64,000 nucleotides of DNA from Streptomyces sp. CHD11 (GTDB lineage: Bacteria; Actinomycetota; Actinomycetes; Streptomycetales; Streptomycetaceae): assembly GCF_018638295.1 (NCBI RefSeq), contig NZ_JABTTS010000033.1, positions 45,954 to 109,953 of the forward strand, given 5' to 3'. Under the pieces are notes generated by a model. That model had not been told where the DNA came from. It saw only the letters and a program-made list of their open reading frames with translations, and ran no database searches. Position 1 is the stretch's first letter. Each line of letters starts with the position of its first letter. Shown one piece after another: positions 17,624-26,742 of this stretch. The position numbers and the translations under genes are program-made.

Positions 17624-19765
17624 ATGACCTCCCCCCTGCTCCCCGGCGACCGCCCCACCCCCCGCAGCATGGTGCCCGTCCCCCTGCTCACCGCGGCGCT
17701 CGCCGCGGCGGCGGTACTCACCGCGTTCCTCCTCGTCCCGGAGGCCGCGGCCACCGCCACCCTGGTGACCGGGACGGTCGCCGCCGTGCTGCTCTGCGCG
17801 GCCGCCGGTGTGGCCGCCTACTTCATCCTCGCGGCGCGGGCGGCACGCACCCGCCTGGAGTCCGTCACCCAGGACGTCGGGCGCCTGCTCCAGGAACGGG
17901 CCCGGCTGTCCGAGGAGTCCCGCCGCCAGCACGAGCGGCTGACCGGTGAACTCAACCGGGAACGCGCCCGCCTCTCCGCCGAGCTGGACCAGGAGCGGGC
18001 CCGCCTCGCCGAGACCCTGGCCGCCGAACGCGACCGGCTCACCGAGCAGTACGGCGACGACCTCGCGCGGCTGACACGGGAACACGACGGGGAACTCACC
18101 CGGCTCACCGGTGCGCACACCGCCGAACTGGAACGGCTGACCGGGGAACACGCCGCGAAGCTGCACCTCATCACCGAGGAACACACCGCCCACACCGCCC
18201 GCACGGCCCGCGACCACGCCGAGGAGCTGAAGCGGCTGGAGGACGAGCGGACCGAGCTGATGTCCGAGGGCGACCGGCTCCGCGAACAGAACGCCCGGCT
18301 GACCACCAGGCTGCGGGAGGCCAACGGCATCCGGGCCGCCGCCGTCTCCGCGACCGCCAACGCGGCCGGACGGATGCAGGCGCTCTCCACGGGCATGCTC
18401 GCCGACCTGCGCGCGATGGAGGAGAAGCACCACGACGAGGAGGTCCTCGCCGACCTGCTCCACCTCGACCACCGCACCGCGCAGGCGGGCAGGCTCGCCG
18501 ACTCCGTCGCCGTCCTCACCGGCGCCCGCTCCGGCCGGCGCTGGGCCCGGCCCATCGCCATGGAGTCGATCCTGCGCGGCGCCATGGGCCGGATCAGCGG
18601 CTACCAGCGGATCCGCGTCCACTCCGCCAGCGACACCGCCGTCGCGGGCCACGCCGCCGAGGGCGTGATGCACGCGCTCGCCGAACTCCTCGACAACGCC
18701 GCGAACTTCTCACCGCCGACCGCCGAGGTGCACGTCTACGTCGAGGAGGTCCCGGCCGGGGTCATCGTGTCCGTCGAGGACAGCGGGCTGGTGATGGGCG
18801 AGGCACAGCTGCGCCGCGCGGAGCGCGCGGTCTCCGGCGAGAGCACCGAGCTCGGCGGTCTCACCGGTACCCGGCTCGGCCTCGCGGTGGTCGGCCGGCT
18901 GGCCCGGCGGTACGGGCTGCGGGTCTCCTACCGCCCCTCGGCCCGCGGCGGCACGGGCGTACTGATACTCGTCCCGCAGGACATCCTCGTACCGGCGGAC
19001 GCGGGGCCCTCGGCACCGCTGCCGGTGACCACCGCGACGCCCGCCGGAACGACCCCCTCGCCGGCCCCGCCCCGTACGCCCTCGCCGGCGCCGTCCCGCA
19101 CCATCCCGCCGGCCGGCGCCACGGCGGCCGGGTTCCCGGCCGGTCCCGCGGGCTCCTCCGCGGATCCGGCGGACATCGTCCTTCCCCAGCGCCGGAACGG
19201 CAGCCGGCCCGACGGCCCGGCAGCCCTCCCGGCCAGCGCCGCCACCCCCGGCCGGCCGGAACCGGAGACGAGCCACACCACCGCGCACAGCGGCGACCCC
19301 ACCACCGGCACCGACGCCACCCCGGCCGAAGGCCCCACGCCCCTCGGAAGCGCCCGCCCCGCTCCCTCCTACGCCGCCTCCCGCGCCGGGGCCGACCTCG
19401 ACCCCGACCCGGTCCCCACCCACGAGTCGCCGACCCCGGAAACCGACGAGACGGAGGCCATCGTGCTGCCCCGCCGCCGCCGGGGCCGGACCCTGGCCGA
19501 AGCCGAGCGCGGCCGCTCCGGCACCAGCGGGCCCTCCGCCCCCCGGCCCGCCCCCACGGCCGAGGAGACGCGAGCCCGCACCGCGCGCTTCAGCAGCTTC
19601 CGCCAGGCCGTCCGCACCCCGACCCCGGACGACACCGCCGACCCGGACACCCCCGCGGCCGCGGACACTCCCGGCACCGGCCCCGCCGGCACGCGTACCA
19701 CCCCCGACCCGATTCCCGAAGCACGGACCACTCCCGCGACCCCGGAAGGCGACACCACCTCATGA
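17624..19765 (+). CDS. cvnA: Conservon sensor-like histidine kinase/ATPase (CvnA)
   Basis: A 713-residue membrane protein, first of a conservon. Two transmembrane segments lie at about 17-38 and 46-70 with almost no extracytoplasmic loop, then a long charged coiled coil (about 75-235), an LDHRTAQAG segment at 281-289, and a GHKL ATPase domain with the N box ELLDNAANFSPP (354-365), VEDSGLVM (384-391) and RLGLAVVGRLA. The last ~250 residues are a Pro/Thr/Ala-rich disordered tail. CvnA proteins resemble kinases but are thought to work with CvnB-D like a eukaryotic G-protein-coupled complex. ATG 17624 has GAGGAA 8 bp before it. The lack of a sizeable sensor loop is unlike many CvnA proteins. Confidence 0.85.
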   Translation: MTSPLLPGDRPTPRSMVPVPLLTAALAAAAVLTAFLLVPEAAATATLVTGTVAAVLLCAAAGVAAYFILAARAARTRLESVTQDVGRLLQERARLSEESRRQHERLTGELNRERARLSAELDQERARLAETLAAERDRLTEQYGDDLARLTREHDGELTRLTGAHTAELERLTGEHAAKLHLITEEHTAHTARTARDHAEELKRLEDERTELMSEGDRLREQNARLTTRLREANGIRAAAVSATANAAGRMQALSTGMLADLRAMEEKHHDEEVLADLLHLDHRTAQAGRLADSVAVLTGARSGRRWARPIAMESILRGAMGRISGYQRIRVHSASDTAVAGHAAEGVMHALAELLDNAANFSPPTAEVHVYVEEVPAGVIVSVEDSGLVMGEAQLRRAERAVSGESTELGGLTGTRLGLAVVGRLARRYGLRVSYRPSARGGTGVLILVPQDILVPADAGPSAPLPVTTATPAGTTPSPAPPRTPSPAPSRTIPPAGATAAGFPAGPAGSSADPADIVLPQRRNGSRPDGPAALPASAATPGRPEPETSHTTAHSGDPTTGTDATPAEGPTPLGSARPAPSYAASRAGADLDPDPVPTHESPTPETDETEAIVLPRRRRGRTLAEAERGRSGTSGPSAPRPAPTAEETRARTARFSSFRQAVRTPTPDDTADPDTPAAADTPGTGPAGTRTTPDPIPEARTTPATPEGDTTS

Positions 19766-20169
19766 CCGGCACGACGACCGCCGACGAGAAGCTCACCTGG
19801 CTGCTGGAGGGCCTGCTGGAGCGAACGCCGGGCGCGCGGCACGCGCTCGTGCTCTCCCGTGACGGCCTGAAACTGTGCCGTACCCCGGAGCTGTCCGCCG
19901 ACCAGGCCGACCAGCTGGCCGCCATCTCCGCCGGCATCCAGTCCCTGTCCCACGGCGCCTCCGTCGAGTTCGGCGACGGCAGCGGTGGGGTGCGCTCCGC
20001 GATGACCGAGTTCTACGGTGGCGTGCTGTTCATCGTGGAGGCCGGGAACGGCGCCCATCTGGCCGTCGTCACCAGCGAGGAGGCCGACGCCGGGCTCATC
20101 GGGCACAACATGAGCGAACTCGTGGAGCAGCTCGGCGAGCACCTGACCGCGCTGCCGCGCAGCTCATGA
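19762..20169 (+). CDS. cvnB: Roadblock/LC7-domain protein (CvnB)
   Basis: A 135-residue Roadblock/LC7 fold protein. LTWLLEGLLERTPGARHALVLSRDGL is the typical start, and GGVLFIVEAGNGAHLAVVTSEEADAGLIGHNM covers the last strands and helix. Such proteins form dimeric platforms and GTPase-activating partners for MglA/CvnD-type small GTPases. Its ATG overlaps the cvnA stop (ATGA), so the two are probably translated in step. It would act at the cytoplasmic face of the membrane with CvnA and CvnD. Confidence 0.9.
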   Translation: MTGTTTADEKLTWLLEGLLERTPGARHALVLSRDGLKLCRTPELSADQADQLAAISAGIQSLSHGASVEFGDGSGGVRSAMTEFYGGVLFIVEAGNGAHLAVVTSEEADAGLIGHNMSELVEQLGEHLTALPRSS

Positions 20170-20513
20170 GCCGGCCCGGCAGGGACGACGCCCCCGACCG
20201 GCTGTACACCCTCACCCAGGGACGCAGCCGCTCCGGTCCCGACAACCCCTTCGACCTGGTCACCCTGGTCGTCGCCGAATGCGATCCGGTGCCCGGCATG
20301 CAGTCCGAGCACGCGGCGATCCTGCGGATGACCGGGCGCCCCACGGCCGTCGTGGAGATCGCGGCCGAGCTGAGACTGCCCGTGAGCATCACCCGGATCC
20401 TGCTCTCCGACCTACAGGCGGCGGGCCGGGTCAGTGCCCGTCATCCCCGCAAGGCCGCCGTACCCGACCCCGACATCCTGGAGCAGGTGCTCGTTGGACT
20501 CCGCAACCTCTGA
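20166..20513 (+). CDS. cvnC: DUF742 protein (CvnC)
   Basis: A 115-residue DUF742 protein, third gene of the conservon, with the characteristic RLYTLTQGRSR near the N-terminus and a predicted winged-helix-like region (AAILRMTGRPTAVVEIAAEL, then PVSITRILLSDLQAAGRV). The ATG at 20166 overlaps the cvnB stop by 4 bp; the open frame extends further upstream, but only over cvnB. The molecular function of DUF742 is unknown; it is thought to be part of the CvnA-D membrane complex. Confidence 0.9.
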   Translation: MSRPGRDDAPDRLYTLTQGRSRSGPDNPFDLVTLVVAECDPVPGMQSEHAAILRMTGRPTAVVEIAAELRLPVSITRILLSDLQAAGRVSARHPRKAAVPDPDILEQVLVGLRNL

Positions 20514-21135
20514 CCCGCGCACGGACACGGTCACCGAGACCCGTGCACCGCTGGGCGCGTCGGCCGACAACGGCCTGAAGATCGTGGTCGTGGGCGGCTT
20601 CGGCGCCGGCAAGACCACCATGGTCCGCTCGGTCAGCGAGATCCGTCCCCTCAACACCGAGGAGACGATGACCCAGGCCGGCGAGGCCGTCGACGACACC
20701 AGCGGTGTGAGCGCCAAGACCGCGACCACCGTCGCCTTCGACTTCGGCCGCATCACCCTCGACGCGCACAACGTGCTGTACCTGTTCGGCGCGCCCGGCC
20801 AGGAACGCTTCTGGTTCCTGTGGGACCGGCTGTTCTCCGGCACGCTCGGCGCGGTCGTGCTGGTCGACACCCGGCGCATCGACGACTCCTGGTACGCCAT
20901 CGACCGGCTGGAGCAGCACGGCACGCCGTTCATCGTGGCCTGCAACGACTTCGGAGGCGCCACCTTCACCCCGACGCAGATCCGCGAGGCCCTCGACCTC
21001 GACCCGCACGTACCGCTGGTGAACTGCGACGCGCGGTCCCGTGAGTCCAGCAAGATCGTGCTGATCACACTCGTGGAGCACATCCAGACCCTGTACGCCG
21101 ACCCTGCCCGAGCCCCCCGTCAGGAGCTGGTGTGA
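20494..21135 (+). CDS. cvnD: Conservon small GTPase (CvnD)
   Basis: A 213-residue GTPase if translation begins at TTG 20494, overlapping cvnC by 20 bp; GGAG lies 10 bp before it. The family N-terminus (LDSATSD) fits this start, but no ATG or GTG alternative exists close by, so it is uncertain. G1 is VVGGFGAGKTTMV, G3 is GAPGQERF, and the specificity loop is CNDFGG in place of NKxD. The 'GAPGQERF' form is typical of the conservon/MglA-related group. GTP loading is probably governed by CvnA and CvnB, with the downstream P450s as outputs or accessory genes. Confidence 0.87.
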   Translation: MDSATSDPRTDTVTETRAPLGASADNGLKIVVVGGFGAGKTTMVRSVSEIRPLNTEETMTQAGEAVDDTSGVSAKTATTVAFDFGRITLDAHNVLYLFGAPGQERFWFLWDRLFSGTLGAVVLVDTRRIDDSWYAIDRLEQHGTPFIVACNDFGGATFTPTQIREALDLDPHVPLVNCDARSRESSKIVLITLVEHIQTLYADPARAPRQELV

Positions 21136-22367
21136 GTCCCGCCACCGTCCCCAACGCCGTCCCGTTCAGCGGCCCCCTGCTCCAGGACGACCCGGCCCGG
21201 GTGTACCGGGAGCTGCGCCGCGAGCACGGCAGCGTCGTCCCGGTGGTGCTGGACGGGGACGCGCCGGCGTGGCTGGTCCTCGGCTACCGGGAACTGCACC
21301 AGGTGACCGGCGACCCGGTGCTGTTCAGCCGCGACTCCGACCTGTGGAACCAGTGGGACAACATCCCCGACGACTGGCCCCTGCTGCCGATGATCGGCCG
21401 CAGACAGCCGTCGATCCTCTACACCGTCGGCGAACGGCACCGTGAGCGGGCCGGGATGCTGGTGAACGCGCTGGAGGCGGTCGACCCGTTCGAACTGCGC
21501 GGCTACGCCGAGAAGTTCGCGGACGAACTGATCGACGGCATCTGCCCCCAGGGCGCCGCCGACATCATCGGCGAGTTCGCGATGCTGCTCCCGGTGCGGG
21601 TGCTGGCCCGGCTCTTCGGCTTCCCCGACGAGGAGGGCCCGGCGCTGGTCACCGCCCTCAACGACATGATCGACGGGCGGGAGCGCGCGCTCGCGGGCCA
21701 GACCCACCTCTTCACGTCGATGACGGAACTGGTGGCCGCCCGCGGGAGCGCGCCCGCCGAGGACGTCGCCTCGCGGATGCTCACCGACACCTCGGGGTTC
21801 ACCGAGGAGGAGATCGTCCAGGACATGATGGTCATGATGGCGGCCGGTCACCAGCCGACCGCCGACTGGATCGGCAACTCGCTGCATCTGATGCTGACCG
21901 ACCCCCGGTTCGCCGCCTCCCTCTTCGGGGGCCGCAACAGCGTCGCCGAGGCGATGAACGAGGTGCTGTGGGAGGACACGCCCACGCAGAACGTGGCCGC
22001 CCGCTGGGCGTCCCGCGACACCCAGCTCGGCGGCCGCCGGGTCCGCGCCGGCGACATGCTGCTCCTCGGCCTCCAGGGCGCCAACTCCGACCCCCAGGTG
22101 CGGACCGACGGCTCGGCGCTGACCGGCGGCAACGGCGCCCACTTCTCCTTCGGCCACGGGGAGCACCGCTGCCCGTTCCCGGCGCAGGAGGTCGCCGAGG
22201 TGATCGCCCGGACCGGTATCGAGGTCGTCCTGGACCGGCTGCCGGACATCGATCTCGCGGTCCCGGCCGCGAAGCTGACCCGCCGCCCCTCACCGTGGCT
22301 GCGCGGTCTGTCCGAACTCCCGGTCACCTTCACACCCACTCCCGCCCTTGGAGGCACGCGCGCATGA
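21132..22367 (+). CDS. Cytochrome P450 of CYP157 type lacking the ExxR motif
   Basis: A 411-residue P450, first of two in the conservon. The I-helix AAGHQPTADW (about 237) and haem loop FSFGHGEHRCPFPA with the thiolate Cys347 are present, though Phe replaces the usual Gly two residues after the cysteine. The K-helix reads E277-V-L-W280, so the near-universal ExxR is broken. Loss of ExxR is the known mark of the CYP157 family, whose members sit in Streptomyces conservons beside CYP154 genes. GTG 21132 overlaps cvnD by 4 bp. Whether this protein has catalytic activity or serves as a partner or sensor is unknown. Confidence 0.87.
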   Translation: MSPATVPNAVPFSGPLLQDDPARVYRELRREHGSVVPVVLDGDAPAWLVLGYRELHQVTGDPVLFSRDSDLWNQWDNIPDDWPLLPMIGRRQPSILYTVGERHRERAGMLVNALEAVDPFELRGYAEKFADELIDGICPQGAADIIGEFAMLLPVRVLARLFGFPDEEGPALVTALNDMIDGRERALAGQTHLFTSMTELVAARGSAPAEDVASRMLTDTSGFTEEEIVQDMMVMMAAGHQPTADWIGNSLHLMLTDPRFAASLFGGRNSVAEAMNEVLWEDTPTQNVAARWASRDTQLGGRRVRAGDMLLLGLQGANSDPQVRTDGSALTGGNGAHFSFGHGEHRCPFPAQEVAEVIARTGIEVVLDRLPDIDLAVPAAKLTRRPSPWLRGLSELPVTFTPTPALGGTRA

Positions 22368-23614
22368 CGGCTGCTACGGACACCACGACGACGGGTGGCG
22401 AACAGTCCCGGATCCTCCTCGACCCCTTCGTCTCCGACCTGGACGGCGAGAGCGCGGCGCTGCGGGCCGCGGGGCCGCTGGCCGCCGTCACGCTGCCCGG
22501 CGGTGTGCCGGTGTGGGCGGTGACGCGCCACGCGGAGGCGAAGAAACTGCTCACCGACCCGCGGCTGGTCAAGGACATCAACGTCTGGGGTGCCTGGCAG
22601 CGCGGCGAGATAGCCCCCGACTGGCCGCTGATCGGGCTGGCCAACCCGCCCCGCTCCATGCTCACCGTGGACGGCTCCGACCACCGCCGGCTGCGCACGC
22701 TGGTCGCGCAGGCGCTCACGCCCCGCCGGGTGGAGCGGATGCGGGAGCGGATCACGGAGCTGACCGAGGGGCTGCTCGACGACGTGGCCGCGGAGTCCGG
22801 CGACACGGTGGACCTGAAGGCGGCGTTCGCCTATCCGCTGCCGATGTACGTGATCGCCGACCTGATGGGGCTGGCGGAGGAGCGGCTGCCGCGGCTGAAG
22901 GTGCTCTTCGAGAAGTTCTTCTCCACGCAGACCCCGCCCGAGGAGGTCATCGCGACGCTGACCGAGCTCGCCGGGATCATGGCCGAGACGGTCGCGCGCA
23001 AGCGCGAGAACCCGGGTGACGACCTGACCTCCGCGCTCATCCAGGCGTCGGAGAACGGCGACAGCCTCACCGACGAGGAGATCGTGGCCACGCTCCAGCT
23101 GATGGTGGCGGCCGGTCACGAGACGACGATCTCCCTCATCGTCAACGCGGTGCTCAACCTCTCCACCCACCCGGAGCAGCGCGAGCTGGTGCTGTCCGGC
23201 AAGGCGGACTGGTCGGCGGTGGTCGAGGAGACGCTGCGCCACTCGACCCCCACCTCGCACGTCCTGATCCGGTTCGCGACCGAGGACGTGCCCGTCGGGG
23301 ACAAGGTCCTCCCCGCCGGGGACGCGCTGATCGTGTCGTACGCGGCGATCGGCCGGGACGAGCAGGCACACGGCCCGACGGCCGGTGACTTCGACATCAC
23401 CCGCGAGAGCGCCAGCCGGCACATCTCCTTCGGCCACGGCCCGCACGTGTGCCCCGGCGCCGCGCTGTCCCGGCTGGAGGCCGGTGTGGCACTCCCGGCC
23501 CTCTACGCCCGCTTCCCGGGGCTGGACCTGGCGGTTCCGGCGAGCGAGCTGCGCAACAAGCCGGTGGTCACGCAGAACGACCTGTTCGAGCTTCCGGTGA
23601 AGCTCGGCGGGTGA
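22364..23614 (+). CDS. Cytochrome P450 of CYP154 type
   Basis: A 416-residue P450 with all canonical motifs: I-helix AAGHETT, K-helix EETLR, and haem loop FGHGPHVCPGAALSRLEAG. The N-terminus RILLDPFVSDLDGESAALRAAG and placement after a CYP157-like gene point to CYP154. The ATG overlaps the previous stop by 4 bp; a longer frame upstream lies inside the CYP157 gene and is not coding. The natural substrate is unknown; CYP154 members oxidise terpenoid, steroid or polyketide-like molecules in vitro. Redox partners are not encoded nearby. Confidence 0.88.
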   Translation: MTAATDTTTTGGEQSRILLDPFVSDLDGESAALRAAGPLAAVTLPGGVPVWAVTRHAEAKKLLTDPRLVKDINVWGAWQRGEIAPDWPLIGLANPPRSMLTVDGSDHRRLRTLVAQALTPRRVERMRERITELTEGLLDDVAAESGDTVDLKAAFAYPLPMYVIADLMGLAEERLPRLKVLFEKFFSTQTPPEEVIATLTELAGIMAETVARKRENPGDDLTSALIQASENGDSLTDEEIVATLQLMVAAGHETTISLIVNAVLNLSTHPEQRELVLSGKADWSAVVEETLRHSTPTSHVLIRFATEDVPVGDKVLPAGDALIVSYAAIGRDEQAHGPTAGDFDITRESASRHISFGHGPHVCPGAALSRLEAGVALPALYARFPGLDLAVPASELRNKPVVTQNDLFELPVKLGG

Positions 23615-23621
23615 GCGACGC

Positions 23622-23662
23622 GGGTGGTGGGACGGACCTCCCCCCGGTCCGCCCCACCACCC
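23622..23662 (+). terminator. Strong hairpin after the conservon/P450 operon
   Basis: A 17-bp stem with one mismatch (23622-23638 pairing with 23646-23662) and a 7-nt loop lies 8 bp after the P450 stop codon. There is no U tract, as usual for Streptomyces terminators. Confidence 0.75.
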
Positions 23663-23784
23663 GTCCACCACCCGTCCCCCGTTCGTGCCCCGTTCGTGCC
23701 CCGGCCGTCCCCCGGCCGTCCCCGTTCCTCCCGTTCACCGTCTCAGCGGACGGACGATGTTTCGCCGGGGTTTCCCGCAGCCGC

Positions 23785-23790
23785 TAGGCT
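23785..23790 (+). promoter_or_regulatory. -10 element of a leaderless serC transcript
   Basis: TAGGCT ends exactly 6 bp before the GTG of serC, so the transcript should begin at or next to the start codon. No ribosome site precedes the GTG, which agrees. Confidence 0.65.
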
Positions 23791-23796
23791 CCGCTC

Positions 23797-24915
23797 GTGG
23801 CTGATATCCAGATTCCCGCTGACATCAAGCCCGCCGACGGACGTTTCGGCGCGGGTCCCTCCAAGGTGCGGACGGAGGCGCTGGACGCCCTGGCCGCGAC
23901 CGGCACGTCCCTGCTCGGCACCTCCCACCGCCAGGCCCCGGTGAAGAACCTGGTCGGCGCGGTGCGGGAGGGCATCTCCGAGCTCTTCTCCCTCCCTGAG
24001 GGTTACGAGGTGGTCCTCGGCAACGGCGGCTCCACCGCGTTCTGGGACATCGCGACGCACGGTCTGATCGAGAACAGGTCGCAGCACCTCACCTTCGGCG
24101 AGTTCAGCTCCAAGTTCGCCAAGGCGTCCAAGCTCGCCCCCTGGCTCGCCGACCCGGCCGTCATCTCCTCCGACCCGGGCACGCACCCCGAGGCGGCCGC
24201 CGAAACCGGCGTGGACGTCTACGCGTTCACCCACAACGAGACCTCCACCGGTGTCGCCATGCCGATCAGGCGGGTGGCCGGCGCGGACGAGGGCTCCCTG
24301 GTCCTGGTGGACGCCACCTCCGGCGCGGGCGGCCTCCCGGTCGACATCGCCGAGACGGACGTCTACTACTTCGCCCCGCAGAAGTCCTTCGCCTCCGACG
24401 GCGGCCTGTGGATCGGCGTCTTCTCCCCGGCCGCGATCGAGCGCGCCGAGCGGATCCACGCCTCCGGCCGCCACATCCCGGAGTTCTTCAGCCTCCCCAC
24501 GGCGATCGACAACTCCCGCAAGAACCAGACGTACAACACCCCGGCGCTTGCCACCCTGTTCCTCCTCAACGAGCAGCTGGAGTGGCTGAACGGCCAGGGC
24601 GGCCTCGACTGGTCCACGGCCCGTACGAAGGACTCCTCGACCCGTCTGTACACCTGGGCGGACGAATCCAAGTACGCCACCCCGTTCGTCACCGACCCGG
24701 CCAAGCGCTCCCAGGTCATCGGCACCATCGACTTCACGGACGAGATCGACGCCACCGCCGTCGCCAAGGTGCTGCGCGCCAACGGCATCGTCGACACCGA
24801 GCCCTACCGCAAGCTCGGCCGCAACCAGCTCCGCGTCGCGATGTTCCCGGCGGTCGCCCCGTCGGACGTCGAGGCTCTGACGACGTGCGTCGACTACGTC
24901 ATCGAGCAGCTGTAG
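23797..24915 (+). CDS. serC: Phosphoserine aminotransferase
   Basis: A 372-residue class-V aminotransferase of the actinobacterial SerC type, converting 3-phosphohydroxypyruvate and glutamate to phosphoserine and 2-oxoglutarate in serine (and pyridoxal phosphate) synthesis. Markers are the N-terminal IKPADGRFGAGPSKVR, VVLGNGGSTAFWD for cofactor phosphate binding, VLVDATSGAGGLP with the Asp that contacts the pyridine nitrogen, and YYFAPQKSFASDGGLW with the Schiff-base lysine. It is a single-gene unit between two hairpin terminators and starts with GTG on an apparently leaderless mRNA. Confidence 0.93.
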   Translation: MADIQIPADIKPADGRFGAGPSKVRTEALDALAATGTSLLGTSHRQAPVKNLVGAVREGISELFSLPEGYEVVLGNGGSTAFWDIATHGLIENRSQHLTFGEFSSKFAKASKLAPWLADPAVISSDPGTHPEAAAETGVDVYAFTHNETSTGVAMPIRRVAGADEGSLVLVDATSGAGGLPVDIAETDVYYFAPQKSFASDGGLWIGVFSPAAIERAERIHASGRHIPEFFSLPTAIDNSRKNQTYNTPALATLFLLNEQLEWLNGQGGLDWSTARTKDSSTRLYTWADESKYATPFVTDPAKRSQVIGTIDFTDEIDATAVAKVLRANGIVDTEPYRKLGRNQLRVAMFPAVAPSDVEALTTCVDYVIEQL

Positions 24916-24931
24916 ACACGTCCCGCACGAC

Positions 24932-24971
24932 GAGGGGCGCCCGGCGGATCATCCTCCACCGGGCGTCCCTC
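24932..24971 (+). terminator. Hairpin terminator after serC
   Basis: A 13-bp stem (24932-24944 with 24959-24971, one G-U pair) starts 17 bp after the serC stop. The rest of the gap to 25174 shows no gene. Confidence 0.7.
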
Positions 24972-25174
24972 TCGCGTCCTTACGCCCTGCTCACTTCCCT
25001 CGTCGCCTCCGCCGCCGGCCGGCTGGGCCCGGGCGCCGACGCCTCGCCGGGCTTCTCCCTCGAACGTCCCTCGTACCTTTTTCCCTGGCCCTGGTCACCT
25101 GCTGCCCGAGCCGTGGGGACCCGGAACCCCGCTGCCCCCTGGCACGAGGGCCGGGAGGGCGTGCCGCCAGGTGA

Positions 25175-26635
25175 TCAGCCGGTGTGGACCGGCAGCTCGG
25201 CGGGCTGTCGCGGTGCGACGGCGGGGCGGGTGCCGCGGAGCATGGCCGCGGCGACGGCCGCCGCGGCCACCAGGGTGACGGCCGTGGCCAGGAACACCGC
25301 GGAGTAGCCGTCGGTGAGGGCGGCGGCCCGGTCGGCGCCGGTGGCGGCGGATCGTTCGACGGCGCTGAGGTAGAGCGTGGTGAACACCGACAGGCCCACG
25401 CATCCGCCGATCTGCAAGGTGGAGTTGACCAGGGCCGAGGCCGCGCCCGCGTCGTGGTGGCCCACGTCGGTGAGCGCGACGTTCTGCACCGGGACGATCA
25501 CGAACGCGATGCCGATACCCACGACCACCAGACCGCCGAAGACCTGGGTCCAGTAGCTTCCGTCGGGGGTGATGAAGGTCAGCCACAGCATTCCGGCCGC
25601 GGCGGTCAGCGGCCCACCGGTCATCAGCGCCCGGGGCCCCCAGAGGGGCAGCAGCCTGGCGGCCACCGGTGCGGTGACCATGGTGGCGAAGGTCATCGCG
25701 AGGCTGGCGAGTCCGGCGAGCAGCGGAGAGAGACCGAGCACGAGCTGCAGGTGGAACATCAGGTAGAGCGTCATCCCGATGAAGACGGCGCCGATGGCCG
25801 CGTGGATGAGGAACGCTCCGGCGCGGACCCGGTCCCGCACGATCCGCAACGGCAGCAGCGGCTGCGCGACGCGGGCCTCGATCCACACGAACGCCGCGAG
25901 CAGCACCAGGCCGCCGGCGAGGAAGCCGGCGGTGTCCGGCTCGGTCCATCCGGACTCGGCCAGGGTGAACCCGTAGACCAGGGCGGCCAGGCCGAGGGTG
26001 ACGGCCAGGGTGCCCCAGATGTCGTACCCGTGGGCGCCGTCGACCCGGCTCTCGGAGACGAACAGCAGCGCGCCGGCCAGGCCGACCACGGCGAAGACGA
26101 TGTTGACCAGCAGGCACCAGCGCCAGTCGGCGTACTCGGTCAGGACGCCGCCCAGCGCCAGACCCACCGCGGCACCGGTGCCGGCGACGGTACCGAAGAC
26201 CGCGAACGCCGTGCCGCGCTCGCGCCCGGCCGGGAACGTGACCGTCAGCAGCGCGAGCGCCGCGGGTGCCAGCAGCGCCGCGAACATGCCCTGCAGGCCG
26301 CGCGCCGCGATCAGCTCGGTCCCGCTCTGGGCGAGGCCGCCCCACACGGAGGCGGCGCCGAACCCGAGCATCCCGACCATGTAGCTGCGCTTGCGGCCCC
26401 AGTAGTCGGCGACGCGTCCGCCCAGCAGCAGCAGCGCGCCGAAGGCCAGGACGTAGGCGGTGATGACCCACTGCCGCTCGGTGTCGCTCAGCCCCAGTTC
26501 GATCTGGGCCTGGGGCAGGGCCACGTTGACGATCGTCGCGTCGAGCACGACCACCAACTGCGTCAGGGCGATCACCGACAGCGCCCACCATCGGCGGGGG
26601 TCGGGAACCGCGGGCGGGGACGACGGGACGGACAT
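25175..26635 (-). CDS. DHA2-family (14-TM) MFS drug exporter
   Basis: A 486-residue transporter with about 14 hydrophobic helices. Motif D1 (LVVVLDATIVNVALPQAQIEL), the loop GGRVADYWGRKRSYMVG (motif A) and ARGLQGMFAALLAPAALALL (motif C-like) identify the drug:H+ antiporter-2 family with EmrB, LfrA and actinorhodin-type exporters. It would expel a toxic or antibiotic compound by proton exchange. GGAGG lies 8 bp before the ATG but inside a perfect hairpin, so translation may be conditional. No regulator gene is adjacent. Confidence 0.87.
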   Translation of the reverse strand: MSVPSSPPAVPDPRRWWALSVIALTQLVVVLDATIVNVALPQAQIELGLSDTERQWVITAYVLAFGALLLLGGRVADYWGRKRSYMVGMLGFGAASVWGGLAQSGTELIAARGLQGMFAALLAPAALALLTVTFPAGRERGTAFAVFGTVAGTGAAVGLALGGVLTEYADWRWCLLVNIVFAVVGLAGALLFVSESRVDGAHGYDIWGTLAVTLGLAALVYGFTLAESGWTEPDTAGFLAGGLVLLAAFVWIEARVAQPLLPLRIVRDRVRAGAFLIHAAIGAVFIGMTLYLMFHLQLVLGLSPLLAGLASLAMTFATMVTAPVAARLLPLWGPRALMTGGPLTAAAGMLWLTFITPDGSYWTQVFGGLVVVGIGIAFVIVPVQNVALTDVGHHDAGAASALVNSTLQIGGCVGLSVFTTLYLSAVERSAATGADRAAALTDGYSAVFLATAVTLVAAAAVAAAMLRGTRPAVAPRQPAELPVHTG

Positions 26636-26638
26636 GCA

Positions 26639-26676
26639 GAAACCTCCGGGGTTCTGTGAGGAGCGCCGGAGGTTTC
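26639..26676 (-). promoter_or_regulatory. Perfect 11-bp hairpin that hides the exporter's ribosome site
   Basis: On the minus-strand transcript GAAACCTCCGG (26676-26666) pairs perfectly with CCGGAGGTTTC (26649-26639) across a 16-nt loop. The GGAGG ribosome site lies wholly in the 3' arm, three bases before the ATG triplet region. It could be a translational switch or a repressor's DNA operator. No convincing leader peptide was found. Confidence 0.6.
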
Positions 26677-26742
26677 AAGCCTCGGACCAGACACCGGACG
26701 CCCGGGTCTGACCACCTCGGCCGTGGGGCCGAGCAGAACTCC

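Noticed and set aside
26677..26736. Leader peptide controlling the DHA2 exporter
   Set aside because: None of the three frames of the leader has a start codon followed by a stop before the hairpin in a plausible position.
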